Part shown: in pieces, positions 48,641-60,900 of the stretch | Position numbering within the stretch: position 1 is the stretch's first letter | How the letters are laid out: every line of letters starts with the position of its first letter | Source of the DNA: Allium sativum | Taxonomy: Eukaryota; Streptophyta; Magnoliopsida; Asparagales; Amaryllidaceae | Assembly: GCA_030737875.1 (NCBI GenBank) | Contig: CM060915.1 | Coordinates: 901,844,177 to 901,908,176 of the forward strand | Direction of reading: 5' to 3' | Length of the DNA: 64,000 bases | Position numbers and translations under genes: made by a program | The notes under the pieces: generated by a model | What the model was told of the DNA's origin: nothing | Databases searched by the model: none | The model's input: only the letters and a program-made list of their open reading frames with translations

Positions 48641-49950
48641 TTTCCCAACTAACTCTAATCCCCAGAGCTTGGATAGATGTAAGAACCTAGGACAAGTGTG
48701 AGGGGCACCCCAGGATTAAAGACCAATCGATCCATGACACTAACTCTCATGATTTGAGAGAGCGTTTAAAGGACGATACTGCAATGTCTGACCAAACTCC
48801 ATCCCACGAGTCGACGGGACGAGAGAGACTTGATTATTCCAAATGACCACCTTTACTCATGAATCATGGATTATGAGGCAGCGCCTCGGCAAGTGTGATC
48901 CGACCGCTTGCCCGAAAAAAAAAACTCCATCCGCCAGAGTGTAGCATGGAGTAAGGACTAAAACCGAGTTTGAGAACGACACTCAACACGGTGGACTTGC
49001 ACTCTTGGAAATAGAGTGTAGAAGGAGAGTCGGGGCGAATGATGCGACTGTTCGCCTAAATAACTCTAACCCCATGACTTGAGGAAGAGCATAAAGGACG
49101 GGAAGACGACGTCCACAGGGCGTGAAGGTGCACCATGATTAAAGACCACCTTGACCACGCTTTACCCTTGGCAGTCGATGGGAGAGTATAAAAGCGCTAC
49201 GAATGGCGCCACAAGAACTCCTACCCTGCTAAAGGATCGGGGAGCAGACTGAAAGCTGAGTTCGAACACTATCCTAGGCATATGACAAGAGAGTATAAAG
49301 GCATGTTGATTAAATGCCATAAAAGGGCTCCTACCCTGCTGTAGTATTGGGGGAAAGAGTGAAAGCTGAACCCGAACCCTTCATGTACGGACTTGGGGGG
49401 CAATGCACTGTCGATCCTAATCACTCTCGAACAAGCCCTGGCTAGATACTTTACTCACGATTGATTGGGGGAATACTCACACATCACACCCGTACAATAG
49501 CTGCAATATGACATGCTATTTATTTGCGGAAATTTTGACTTGCAGGGTCACTGAGTCAAAACTATGATCTATAATGTGATTTATTGTTCATTACAAAGAT
49601 TAGTAATGTTTCGATAATAAGTACATTTGATTGAAATATGTAACAAACATGCAAGTTTGTGACAATACAGGAACATGACTTCAATTACAGAACGCATGCT
49701 TGTATAAGATAACATGATAAGAATGCGAGGGCCGCACTCGCGACAACCGCAACAGGCCAGTGGAAAAAAAACAAAGGCCACGTTCAGAAGGCTGACGTTG
49801 ATGCCCAATGCTAAACTTCTCATGTGACTCAAGGCGACGACCAAAAGGAGGCCTTGAGAGTGAGTTGTTTAATGATGTATCACATGACTTAATGCAACAA
49901 CCGAAAGGAGGCCCTGAGAGTGATATATCAAATTAGCATACACACCCATG
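48641..49950 (+). repeat. diverged tandem phrases in E5
   Basis: Related phrases recur: 'aactctaaccccatgacttg' variants, 'gagagtataaa(a/g)gc', and 'tcctaccctgct' with 'gaaagctga' about 111-113 bp apart (49216 and 49327). Two 'ggaggcc(t/c)tgagagtga' units are 62 bp apart (about 49846 and 49908). An internal 'cttggggggcaa' at about 49398 resembles the PPT. Confidence 0.55.
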
Positions 49951-51250
49951 TGTGACTGGCCATGGCCCAAGTGCAACGACAAGTGCCACCTTGCAAATAC
50001 ACTGAATGGAAAATACGATAACTTGAGCACTTGGATAACTCAATTACTTAAGCTTTGAAAGCAATGTCTCTTTTCCATGCATCCATGTTTAAATTTGAAA
50101 GGAAGCTTGAGGACCACAGAATGGATATAAAGTGAACATCCATTTGCTAATCCCGACAAACTTCCCGATTGAAAGACCCTGGATAAGGAACACGCTATTA
50201 CTTTGATTGCTAACCTGCAAGGAAGCGGATTACTTGATACTCCGACCCGAGGGTTAACAAGAAGCAAGATAGAACTTTCTTTCATGCTAAGGATGTTGGC
50301 GTAGGAGGCACTAGGAACGAGGGAAATCAAGAGATTTCCTTTTGCGATGATCCCTCAGCATGTCAAACTAGATATGAAATGGATGGCGCCATTGCTGAAT
50401 TGAGAACCCAGATAGTTCGGTAAGACAAACTTCTCCGAAAGTAACAGAAAATGATGGGCAACTTCTATATTTGGATAGATGGAAGGCTGAGCAACTATGG
50501 CTTACTTGCCGGAGCAAGCATCGTGGAATTCAAGCGACAACGAATTTGGCTCAAACACTCCCCGCTCTGTGGTTCAGATCGCACGAGATTTTAGGACAAG
50601 TTGGTAATGATGATCATCCTCCTCTTAAACATGTACAACACAATTTCTGACAGTAATGTTTTGGCTAAAAACGGCGGCAATGCATGAACCATTTGAAACT
50701 CAAATGGAGTCCGACCAACCTCTGCTCCAATTCAGATGAATGCTTCAAATCCAGCTCAATTTCAACACGAAGCTCCCCATTCCTTAATGCAGAGGGAAAA
50801 AGGGAGTGTTTGAGGAGAATATAATCTGACCTTATCGCCGCCCGACTCCGATCCCCAGAGTTTGTATGGGAGACCGAAGACTGACATGAGCTAGACATGG
50901 ACAAATCATTTTTGCATCAAACTCCAACTCGCAACTTGATGAGGGAGTATGAATTCAGAAAAGACATGGATTTGATGCTCCTCACTTAGCAAAAACCCCG
51001 TGGATGGGAGCACGGGATACAAACTTCGAGCAATGTAATTCGACTATCTACCAACTTCATACACATTTACTATCGTTGGAGTTCCCCAAGATCCCAAACT
51101 GCAACTGAAAGAATGACTCCTTAAAACTAACCCTCATACATCCGAGCAACGGATCACCATCCAAAATTAAAGGACAGAAGCCTGATTGACGACTATTAAA
51201 TACGCAGAACCAAGAAGCCAGAGACCGGCTTCCACCGACTTCAAGAGTTC
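49951..51250 (+). other. E5 internal region upstream of the gag-like fragment, no gene recognised
   Basis: Short frames on both strands only (up to 96 codons at 50040-50330). I see no domain. Confidence 0.6.
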
Positions 51251-51757
51251 ATGCCAGGGGCACCAGCACTAAGTTTGACAATTAGCAACAACTTCTTAAA
51301 GACGAGTACCAGATTGCCAATGCTAATTGATGCTTCATCAGAGGTAGCACACCTCAAATGCAACTCAAAGATCCATGCCTATCGACCCAAGAGTGTCATG
51401 TTACTCACTTTAATCACACAAAGGTTTGGCGAGACTCTGCATTCGTTCCTCAAAAGATTTTCCGCCACGGTGGCATCAGTAGATCGACCTGGACCATCTA
51501 TGGTGTTGATAGCAGCAGTATCCGATATTTTGGATAACTCAAACTTCAAAGTCTCTCTGCAACGAGGCCCACCAAGATGCCTTAGTGGATTCTCCTTTGG
51601 AGCAAACATCAATACCTTTATGCAATCAAATTTTCCCAAAAACATTGATGAATTCTATCCTGAGACAGACAAATTCCTGCAACAAGAGGATATCTATATT
51701 GAAATGGATGTTCTCAATGTTCTCATGACAAAGAATGGAGCGTCATCTGGCTCCTGA
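51251..51757 (+). pseudogene. gag-like fragment of E5
   Basis: A 168-codon frame. Residues from about 60 to 145 have the look of the C-terminal half of a plant Ty3/gypsy capsid: a 'RFGETLHSFLKRF' helix motif (compare the ESL..F..RF pattern of Tat/Athila gags), then an aliphatic stretch ending in a 'F..SL.RGPP' block and 'ETDKFLQQED' (compare the A..Y...EE end). No CCHC knuckle follows and the frame stops. The start codon is arbitrary. The rest of gag and all of pol are absent from the remaining 1.4 kb before the LTR. The assignment is by pattern only. Confidence 0.5.
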
Positions 51758-53180
51758 AACGATCAAGCAAAAGAAAAGCCCCAGAAAATACTGACAGGAA
51801 TGTATAATTCTGAAAAGAAACAATTTCATTGATCAATCCAGCAATCTTGATTGTCAAGCTCAATGGAACCAAGCAGGAGGGATAGACTCAACAATACTAT
51901 GACTACTATTTCGGATAATGCCAAAGCATGAACAAAGGAGCCCGAATTACTCCCTAACAACGCTCGTTCACTTTCAAGATTGACGAGCTTACTCAACTCT
52001 GTGCCTGATGCGAGGAGAGCATCAAGTTCGCTGATAATCAATAAGGCGATCACTGCTTTATGACTAAACAGATGGGATGACCACGACGCGAATGTAATTC
52101 GACTATTCACATATACAACTCCAACCCTTGACGACTGGAGAAAGAGCACAGAATGACACAGGTTGGCTAAGATTGCTAAACCTGCAGCTTTAACCTGATG
52201 TGAAGAAAGAAAGTTTAAAGGCTAGAAGACTGGATGTCCGATTGACCTAGTCCAACCCCAACTATGAGGGGAGAATAAGCGCTAACTTCGCTCGTCCTCC
52301 ATTGATTTTGGGAGCATGAGCTTCAACTGACAGACTAGTTTTGAACATGATCCTTACTCGACGCTTGATTCATAACATATACACTGTATCTCCGGAATAT
52401 GATATGATTTGTCTTGACCATTAAAGAAAGCCCACTAACAGATCAAACGTGACTTCAAGGACTTGATCTGCAACTACAACGAATAGAGAATGCGGAGAAC
52501 TCTCCAACTACCTTACGTTTGTGATGATCTTACGAGCACTGGTTTATATGATTTCAACGATGTCCCTTACTGCTTTGTATGTGATCATGAGATTATGAAA
52601 GGACCCGGAATGGTTGTGGATTTCTTCTAATATGATCTGATTAATATCCAGATGCTGGGATAGTCCCAATCCAAGCACAAATGACATATCCATACGCCAA
52701 TTCTGATGCACTCTATCCTAATGGTCCAAATGCTAGCTTAAAGACAGAAGATTCTGATACTACCCTATGACTTGGATGGCTATTTTATACATTGACTTAT
52801 ACATAAAATAAATCCTAGCTTAGTAATACACTTGACTTGTTTAGGAAGACGGCGTCGTTTGGCACCAACTTGTGCATGTACGATCTCACACGTGAGCTAA
52901 TGATACTGCATGACCTAGATGAAGGAATTCAACCTCTTGATTCAAAGAGGTCTGAACGATTACTTGATTATCTCGACCACACTAGCCATGGAATTTGGCC
53001 CGATAAACATCAACGGAAGCAATGCAGTATATGACAAGCCATTTATACAGGAAAAGATCCATATGTCGGAACTACTCAATATGATACGACAATCTGATAA
53101 ATCCTCCTCAAGGGTGGATGACGTTCCAAAAAGATTCAGCTCGACTTATTCAAAGCACATCTCATCTGCGATAAGATGTA
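51758..53180 (+). other. E5 3' internal region, no gene recognised
   Basis: 1.4 kb with further 'actccaaccc...ctggag' phrases (52110, 52250) related to those at 48.6-49.5 kb, and short frames at 52837-53257. No pol domain. Confidence 0.6.
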
Positions 53181-53195
53181 CTTTGGGGGGCAAAA
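53181..53195 (+). promoter_or_regulatory. E5 polypurine tract
   Basis: CTTTGGGGGGCAAAA directly before the 3' LTR. The T(T)GGGGGGCAA form differs from the AGGGGAGA form of E1-E4 and fits another gypsy lineage. Confidence 0.8.
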
Positions 53196-53913
53196 TGTTA
53201 GCTTGCTTTGTGAACAGGCTACCCAAAGCCAGGGACTTGAGTATGAACTTACATTGATTGGAGATCACTTGGATGGAGTGATAGAAGGTTGGAAAACTTG
53301 AATTATACATGCAGATCGAATCGGATCGGATCCCCCCATTTGGATCGGATCAGATCTCCCATTCGGATCGGATCGGATCCCCCATTCGGATCAGATCGGA
53401 GTGCCCCCCCATCCGATCCGCCCATCGCCTACTGCTCCATAGCATAGCCTATTTTCTAGCCTACAAAAGAGGATCTGCCTTCTCCCCACGTTCTCAACTC
53501 TCTTATAACCAACTCCGAAGCCTTCCAGATGCGGCCACGTGTACCCCTAACCGCTCACCAATTCCAGACTATAAATACATCATAATGTAGCAAATTAAGG
53601 GGACTTTTGGCCCTATGGAAACCCTATGTATTTCGGCCATGGCTTCCAACAGTGGAGAACCATCTTCTATTTAATAAAATCAATGAATCCAGAGAGAATT
53701 ATTCATTGTAATTGGGTGATTTAGTGTCTATACTTATTGTAATTGTAATTCTAGAAGGAAATGAGAAACTATGAAGTGGATGTAGGCTTGTTAATGCCGA
53801 ACCACTATAAACTCGTGTGTTGATTGATTTTTTTTTGCTTTTTGTTCATGATTCCTCATTATTCTCTGCAAAATATGATCAATTGGGTGTTAGGACCATT
53901 TTTTGGTCTAACA
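53196..53913 (+). repeat. E5 3' LTR
   Basis: 718 bp matching the 5' LTR with about 5% substitutions by eye. It includes a 6-bp loss of one ATTGTA-type repeat near 53745, a TATA box at 53570 and a poly(A) signal at 53673. Confidence 0.93.
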
Positions 53914-55664
53914 ATATTAAACAATGGTGCTTGGACCAGTCTGAATGTCTGAGCGTGAATAACCCAACGGGGTAGATCATCGAGGTTTTATAAGACACGA
54001 GGGGAGCGCACATTCATCTGATTGTTATGGCGGCTCTGAAGGACTGGAAGGGGAAGCACGTGGCTTCCTGAAGTACGTAAGGTGCTCCTAGTAGTCCTCT
54101 GTGCAGTGACAGATGTCTTAGGCTGTACTCGCAGAGGTTGGGTCTACGCGTAACTACTAGGTGGGTGGGCCTTGACTGCAAATGTAGTTATGCAGTCAGA
54201 ATGCTGTGACGAGGTGACACCAGGGTGATTCGATGGTTGCCTCACGAGGAGGTAGAGAGGGTCACAACCAACAAGGATATTAGACCGTCGGATATCCATC
54301 ATCGATAGCCAGCGGGATGCGAAAAGACTAGAGCTAAACCCAAGATATCATTTCACCTTTCACTCTCGAGGTACGGGGTTGAGGGTAGGCGTCACATGGA
54401 TGTTTACATTGGTTGTATTAGGGGCGGTGGCTTAGCTCTTGTAGTCTTTACTAGTTAAGAGAGGGGCCGAGGTGGTGCCATAGCCACCGTGGAAAACAGA
54501 CCCGAGGAATATCTGTATTTGAAGGCACTTAAAGGCGGCCTGTACAGTTATGGAAAACTCCCGACCGAGTTCCGTGTTTCTTGTATCGCCCTGTCGCAGA
54601 ACTCGGTGCACATTAGAGGACGTGCGATTGAGGCATCGAGCTACAATTACAGTACATATGTGGGACAGTCTAGATACATGCATATCTGCTCCGAGTGGTG
54701 TATCGTAGACTAAAGGGCATTATTCCGATAAGGAATCTGATTCGATCGATGGTGGCAGTCCATATGCTTACATAGCATAGTAATGATAGATATATGCGGA
54801 ACATAACATTTTATATAGAGATCCTCACATCTCTCTGGCGTAGGATGAGGGACTGCGTTCATTATGGCGGAAACTGTGCGAGTGGGGTACCATGGAGAGT
54901 ATCTCAATATTGAGAGATACCTACATATTTTGTTTTAGGTGAATCCATGGGAAAGTAAATGGGTACGATGCGCGTTTATGTCTTGAGTGCTATTAACCCA
55001 AATAACCTAATAATCAAGAAGAAAATGTAATGGAGCAGTATTAGTGGGGATCATCCTACTTCTGATATACTAGTATCTGCACGGTGCAAAGAAATGTATT
55101 TAAGAACCGCAATATATCCGGTTCATCTTATCTTGTTCAGTTCAAACTTGTTATTGTTACTGTTATCTTGTTCTTCCAGTTTTATATTCCTGCCATGATA
55201 CTTTTATTTATTTATATTTAAAAGTAACTGGACTCGCCAGACTTTATGTCTGACCCTTTTTGTTTCCTCTTCTCTCTTTTCCGTTTCCCCTTCCCCTCCA
55301 ACGGTTCTCTAGGTGGAAGTGCTTAGAGTTGATTTGGATTCTTTCATCTTAGCTTGGATTTTGGATATAGAAGTATTGCTTTAACTTCTTATCAACTCTA
55401 TTATAGCTTTGCAAGGGAAATATGGTTTTATGCTTTTGTACTATGATATTTTTGGCAAGACAGATTATTAATGTAATTAGTTACTTATGATGTAAACTTA
55501 ATGTTTGGGACCATGATGTTTTGATTTAAATAAAGTTTTTAATTTCGCTGCTATTTTACATGTCTATCTTGTGGTATTATGTTCTTATTTACCTATAACG
55601 CTTCATGGAACTTAATGCATTCCCTTAATGAGTGACATTAACGGATGTGGGGTGTTACACTGGA

Positions 55665-56595
55665 TATGTCGGTCGGGCCCGGGCAGCTTTATTCCACAGT
55701 TGGGTCTAACCTCGTGTCTTAGCCCAATTCGTATTTGCGTACTTAGACCTCTCACATTAGGTTCAACATTAGTGGCTGCTGGATATGCCGGTCGGGTCCG
55801 GGCAGACTTCCAGTACTAACGCAACCTAACCTCGTGTCATAAGTACAATTACAACTCCTAATTGTAATTACTAAACATTCCATTTTAATTAATTAACCAA
55901 TAAATTAATCCTTTCCTTTTATAGGTGTCAATACCCATTTTACCCAATAATTTGAATTATATGTCCAAAAATGTTCATATTCAAATTATGCCAATACTAA
56001 TCCTTTTCCCCACGTTCCTTAACTGGCGCCCTCACAAAATTGCAGTATGCCTAGGCTAGACAACAGCCTAGTCATAAACGATAATAAGGAAAAACAATAG
56101 TAATGTAACAAAAGTGATCTTCTTGTCATAAACATAAACTTAGCATGATAATGTGAACATACATACTGGCACGGCCACGTAATTATCATCATAACAAGAT
56201 AAATATAAAACTAGTGAACATAACGTGATGTCTCAATAAGCATAGTAAGATCTAAATCAGCAGTTTAGATGTCCAATTTGTTTAGATCTAACATGATAAC
56301 AAATGGTGATAGATTAGATCACATGATTCACATCTAGAGGTTGAAATTGATCTAACATGATAACATAAGGTGAGAAAGTAGATAACATAAAATAGATCTA
56401 ACACGATAACACAAGGTGATAATCTAGATCTGACTAACAATTTCAATGTCCACATAAATTAGATCTACTAGTTTAGAAATAGATCTACTCAAATCCACAT
56501 CATAGCATGCCATAGAAGTTACAATTTGGATAAATATTTAGATCTAATCCTAACCAATTCAAGGTGGCATATGTTCATGATTTTCATAAATGATT

Positions 56596-56629
<34 letters not shown>

Positions 56630-57502
56630 CATAACTATTCAAATTAACAGATTTATATTAACCACAATATAGTTGCAAACCAAGATCCACAATAATAACA
56701 TAGTAGGATAATCACAATTGAATTGAATCTAAAGAAATAGATCAATCATGACATAGCAGAATAATCACAATTGAATTGGAACTAAAGAAATAGATCTATC
56801 ATGGCATAGTATCAAATATGATAATAGCATAGATTCATGGTTTACACATATCCAAATCACAGTCTTTCATAATTTACTTTCATTTATCAAAACCTAAAAG
56901 CAACTAGAACTCACAGCGTTAGGTTTAGAGGACAGAGAGAATGGATCTTGAAATCTAAATTTGATTTGCAAAGTATGTAGTTATAGAAAATGGTTCAGTT
57001 CGCACTCCAGCAGCATATGGCCTCCATGATTTCCAATAAATAAAATAAGAGAATAGGACACCAATATATACCTGCCAGACCCCCTAAAACCGAGTGCCAC
57101 GTCAACCTTAAGGGTTTCGACACCCCTATGGGTAGGTCGACCCATAGGTCGGCACACCATAAGGGGGGTCGACCCCTACGTTGACACCCCTCTAGGGGGG
57201 TCGTCCCCCTAAAGCGGGAATTTTGCCTCTCAGATGAATTCTTCAAATTCAAACTGTTCTGGATAGAACTCTGACTCATATCTGACTCATGCGTATGTAT
57301 ATAATTTTTCTGTGTGTATACAAACTTAAAACCTTCATAACTTCCTCATATGTTGTCCGTTTTATGCAAACCAAGTGTCTACCATAACCAGAATTTCGAG
57401 ACGGACGCAATGATGCAGCCCATTTCTTATAATTCCAAATATTAAATTAATTATTATTTAATTTATCCTCTTTTAGTGTTGGTACAAATTCGGGGTGTTA
57501 CA
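55665..57502 (-). repeat. E1 5' LTR, rightmost segment
   Basis: It resumes at 'tatgtcggtcggg' after the E4 duplication and matches 12575-14432 of the left LTR. It has a TA microsatellite at about 56598-56627, a GTCGACC cluster at 57110-57200, and the LTR terminus at 57502. No gene. Confidence 0.9.
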
Positions 57503-57507
57503 ACACA

Positions 57508-57984
57508 TAGGGTAGAGCATAAGACCGAACTATGGACATGTGACTGAATTACTGATATTTGAGCTTGATCTCCGACTCCAGTTATGACGTAGCTACGGAT
57601 CGGTGCACCGACGATACTGGTTGATGATAATTACGATGATTATAGTTTTTAGAACTAGTGATCATTGTCATGTTCCAAGTTAGTTTATTATAACCATATC
57701 AGCACCTCACGACACTACACGTTTCGTGCTAGATTACACCAACGCGAGAGGTACAGAGTTTTTAGTGTGGTTTCTAATGCGATTATGTTGTAAGTATAGT
57801 TCTCATTGACAAGTAGAACCTCCAGACGGCTCCAAGTCTTGGGAGACGATCCCGTAGAAACATCTCAAAGCCCAGGTGAGTCCTCCAATCATTCAATCTT
57901 GTCAACAAGCGGTAACAGGAAATCGAGAATTTCCACTTAGCCTCAACATGTAGGCCCATCTAGCATACAAGAACAAACGATACA
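57508..57984. other. right flank of E1, no gene recognised
   Basis: It continues the pre-insertion sequence of 1-655. About 57530-57740 shares a series of short words with about 62725-62890 (for example 'tggacatgtga' and 'tggatatgtga', 'tccagttatga' and 'tccagttacat'), suggesting two copies of an old repeat. Confidence 0.5.
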
Positions 57985-60900
57985 ACCCGATGTGTCTCCA
58001 CATCCAAGTGTAGACATAGATGAGCCATTAGTCAAAGGCGAAGCGGGGATTGTTGGAGAGGGCCCAATTGAAGGAGCATATGGTTGTGGTAACGAGGATG
58101 ATGTATTCATATCACCGGATATGGTGGGAGATTTGGTGATTCTTCGGAATAATCCAGATTCGGTGGCTTCGGGGATGAATGAAGCTTCACTTCGATGAAT
58201 ATATACAAAGTACGAAATACCCTGGGACGATGTTAGAGTTCCTGGAAAGGAAGACAGGGCTCACGCTCCCCCATAAGGATACATTGCCTAGAACATGCAT
58301 ATTTGTACTACTGGGTCCGTGCCCCCATCATGTGCGTATGTCTGGGATATTCTATATTTCTTCTTATTGGAGCCGACGCAACTTCATGCAAACGCGTATT
58401 CACTCCTGCTTAGCACCTACATCCTGTATGTTGACTGGGGGAAGACATCAGATACCTCAATTCTCTAAAGAAGAGAAGCACTATGTCACCCTCCCAAGTA
58501 CACATGAAGCTGCGTCACAACGGTCGCTTGATCCTGAGGATGTGGAATCAGCTTAGCTATTTTTAAGGTGACTAGTTTTTTGTTCATTTACCACTAGGAT
58601 TTGCAAGAAGGTGGCTCGCCGGCAGTAAGTACTTGAAGATTTATCCCGTTACCTGAGTTAATTAAGTCATAAGCTCAAAACTAAGTTGGGGTTTTATACG
58701 GCAGGGATTCTACTGATATCAAAGAGTGGAGAATATTTGCAGTGAGTTTTGGTTTTGAGGGATGTTCCTAGCGATTATTGCTTTTTTCGACTCTTGTGTT
58801 AGGCCATCTTCTACATTTATTGGATCTTCTTCTAGAGGGTTGTTCAATGGGACATCTGAATTATGATAAAGTAACTATAGTGGCGGAATCCGAGGGAGAG
58901 GCCATCTCTCCGAGTTCATAGGAGGAAGTGACACCGGTCGTACCTTCTGATGTTCCACCAGTTGAGGAGGAAGTTACAGTGGCTCAAGGGAATGCAAGTG
59001 GCGATGCTGGCGACGAAGAGGAGCGTACTAGAGGGAATGGTTCACAACCCACTCCCATTCCTTCTCCAAATGAGGAGCCAAGACCGGGAGAGACCATTAA
59101 ACTAAGTTCTCTGGTTACGACATCGGTACCGTCGCATCATTGGAAGCTGAGGATCTGTTCAAGGTTATGGATAAGGATCCAATTAAAACATCATCTTTTG
59201 GTTTGAATAGAGCAGACATTGAGAGTTTGTTATCGAGCGCTGGGTAGATTACGCCTTCCAGCAAGAAAAAACGGGTTCATGTAGGGACACGTCGGACACA
59301 AACACTTACAATTATTGCATGGCACAACACTTAATTCGAATACTTTGGATGTTCAAATTTGAGTCAAAGTTGGCTCCTTGCAGATACCATGGTTCGTGAG
59401 AGCAACAAAGACTACGGCTGGGGAGATTCTGGATGGTTGAAAAAAAGTGCTATGACAGACTTCTATGTGAATACTGGACTATACAAAAGAAAGAGGCATC
59501 ACGACTCAGAAAGCAGTAGGTATCAACAAGAGCCATCTCCGCTCCCAAATCCCTTGTCAACAGGTGCCAAACCATTGAATGCGAGAAGAGGAGAAGATTG
59601 TAGACAATGAGGCATCAGCTTATGTATCAATCACCATGCTGGTGACAATGGCTATCGATAGGTGAAGAGCTAGCGATGTGGGACATGGAAGCGGTGGAAG
59701 GGATGTGAGAGGGTGGGGACCGGCACTTCCCGATATGTCATAAATTCCTTAGCTGGAGCCCGAGAAAAGAATGGCGATATTGAAATAATAGTTTCCTAGC
59801 CTTTACTTTAAAGAATTGGTTTGGGTACCGGACCATAGCTCGATCCCTCGCCAAGACGACGAATACCTATGGAAATAAGTGTAGCGGCTTACTACCAGTA
59901 CCGCATAATGCACAGATACGTGGGGCACCTCTCAGAGCTGATAATAAAGAAGAACGTTGAGATCCTAAGCCTGAAGGACAACATTAACATAGAAAGGGAC
60001 AGCCTCATGAAGAGGGAAAGAAGACGGGTAAGAGACGATCCTAAGTCACACTTGCTTCTTCATATTCGAGTGGCACTTTTATGTGCAAACCCTTTGTTAC
60101 TGAAATAGGTGCGATGAAGTTGGAGCTGGAGGAGACGAAAGCGCCAATGGAAGCGGCTAGTGAACATTAAAAAAATGTGTTAGCCTCTTCATCGACCTGG
60201 TCCACTAATCTAGAAAAGGAGAAAAGGCCCTAGAGAAGGAGATAAGCAAACTGCAAGAGGAGAATGCGACGGTGCAGTTGCTAAGGGTGGAAAATAGGCA
60301 CTGGTTAAGGATAATGAAAGGATACAAATGGAGAACGAAGAGGACTAGCACCATATGAAGGAGAACGAAGAGTTCATAAAGATGCTAGACAGGAGGAATC
60401 TTATTATGAGCTGGTCATGAAGGATAAGGAGGCGGTGGAAGCTTCCAATAAAGAAATGCTCAGGAAAGTAGATGATATCAGTGCTGATTACCAAGATGAA
60501 GTAGAGGAATTAAAAAGGAAAGTCAGAGAGGCTTAAGAAAAGGTGGAGATGGAGATGTTGGAGATGATCTGGGGCATTTATATCAAAAGCCGTAAACATC
60601 ACAGGCTCTCATGGGTCAGCAACTATCCATGGAACCTAGCGATGACTTGGGAAAATCTTATTGAGGATGACGCCACACGCCGGGGTAGAAAGTGTGGACA
60701 AGGCCAAGCTGATGGACTGGTACCTAACTGAGGATGAGCATCAGGTGTTGGTGGAATAGAGAAAACTTCTTAAGGAGAAAGCCGCGACGGAGGAAGTAGA
60801 AAGTCATTTTGCCGATAAGGGAAAGACCATCATGACCGAGAGCATCATAGTGGTCTATGAGGCATTTCCCAAACAAGAGCAAGTCATTACGGCTGGTCCC

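Larger units (their letters stand above)
43836..53913 (+). mobile_element. E5: LTR retrotransposon without pol, gag-like remnant (TR-GAG or LARD-like)
   Basis: A 10.1-kb plus-strand element in the E4 3' LTR, with LTRs 43836-44559 (724 bp) and 53196-53913 (718 bp), ends TGTTAG...CTAACA, TSD ATATT and a PPT at 53181-53195. The 8.6-kb interior has no RT, RNase H or integrase that I can see. One gag-like frame is at 51251-51757. By eye there are about 35-40 substitutions between the LTRs (about 5%). It is unrelated to E1-E4 by LTR, PBS and PPT. The gag fragment resembles the Tat/Athila side of Ty3/gypsy, which is inference from memory of the family pattern. It is later than E4. Confidence 0.88.
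34929..55659 (+). mobile_element. E4: internally deleted relative of E1, opposite orientation, split by E5
   Basis: Plus-strand element with LTRs 34929-39255 (4327 bp) and 41243-55659 (about 4334 bp without E5 and one TSD copy). The internal region is only 1987 bp (39256-41242). The TSD is CTGGA. Ends, GTCGACC cluster, leader and remnant proteins resemble E1, so the two belong to one family or subfamily. Over 80% of its own sequence is LTR. It lacks the gag capsid core, RT, RNase H and the integrase core. Confidence 0.92.
41243..55659 (+). repeat. E4 3' LTR, split by E5
   Basis: Segments 41243-43835 and 53919-55659 together match the 5' LTR (about 4.33 kb). It has a GTCGACC cluster at 41560-41700, TATA box at 41760 and degenerate array at about 42290-42690. 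The end GGGGTGTTACA is followed by the CTGGA duplication. ORFs such as 54432-54713 lie within this repeat. Confidence 0.92.
656..57502 (-). mobile_element. E1: outer Ty3/gypsy chromovirus-type retrotransposon, internally deleted, interrupted by E2-E5
   Basis: This minus-strand LTR retrotransposon encloses all the others. Its ends are TGTGAC...TGTTACA on the plus strand (TGTAACACC start in sense). It is flanked by a perfect ACACA duplication at 651-655 and 57503-57507. The 3' LTR is 656-14432 (split by E2), the internal region is 14433-17593, and the 5' LTR is 17594-57502 (split by E3 and by E4 with E5). Without the insertions and one TSD copy each, the LTRs are about 3804 and 3820 bp, which supports the pairing. 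A PBS for initiator-Met tRNA and a PPT sit exactly next to the LTRs. It lacks RT and RNase H. About 20 differences in the first 165 bp of the two LTRs make it clearly old. E4 is a relative in the opposite orientation. Confidence 0.93.
17594..57502 (-). repeat. E1 5' LTR (right), split by E3 and E4
   Basis: It is assembled from 17594-19452, 34800-34928 and 55665-57502, together about 3.82 kb. E3 and E4 (with E5 inside) make up the rest. The ends are TGTGACACCCC on the left and GGGGTGTTACA on the right. Segment content follows the left LTR in order. The piece 34800-34928 carries a duplication of the E3 junction. Confidence 0.9.

Noticed and set aside
49398..49420. Second E5 3' LTR start after the internal 'cttggggggcaa'
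   Set aside because: The following bases (TGCACTGTCG) do not match the E5 LTR start TGTTAGCC, so only a PPT-like echo is recorded.
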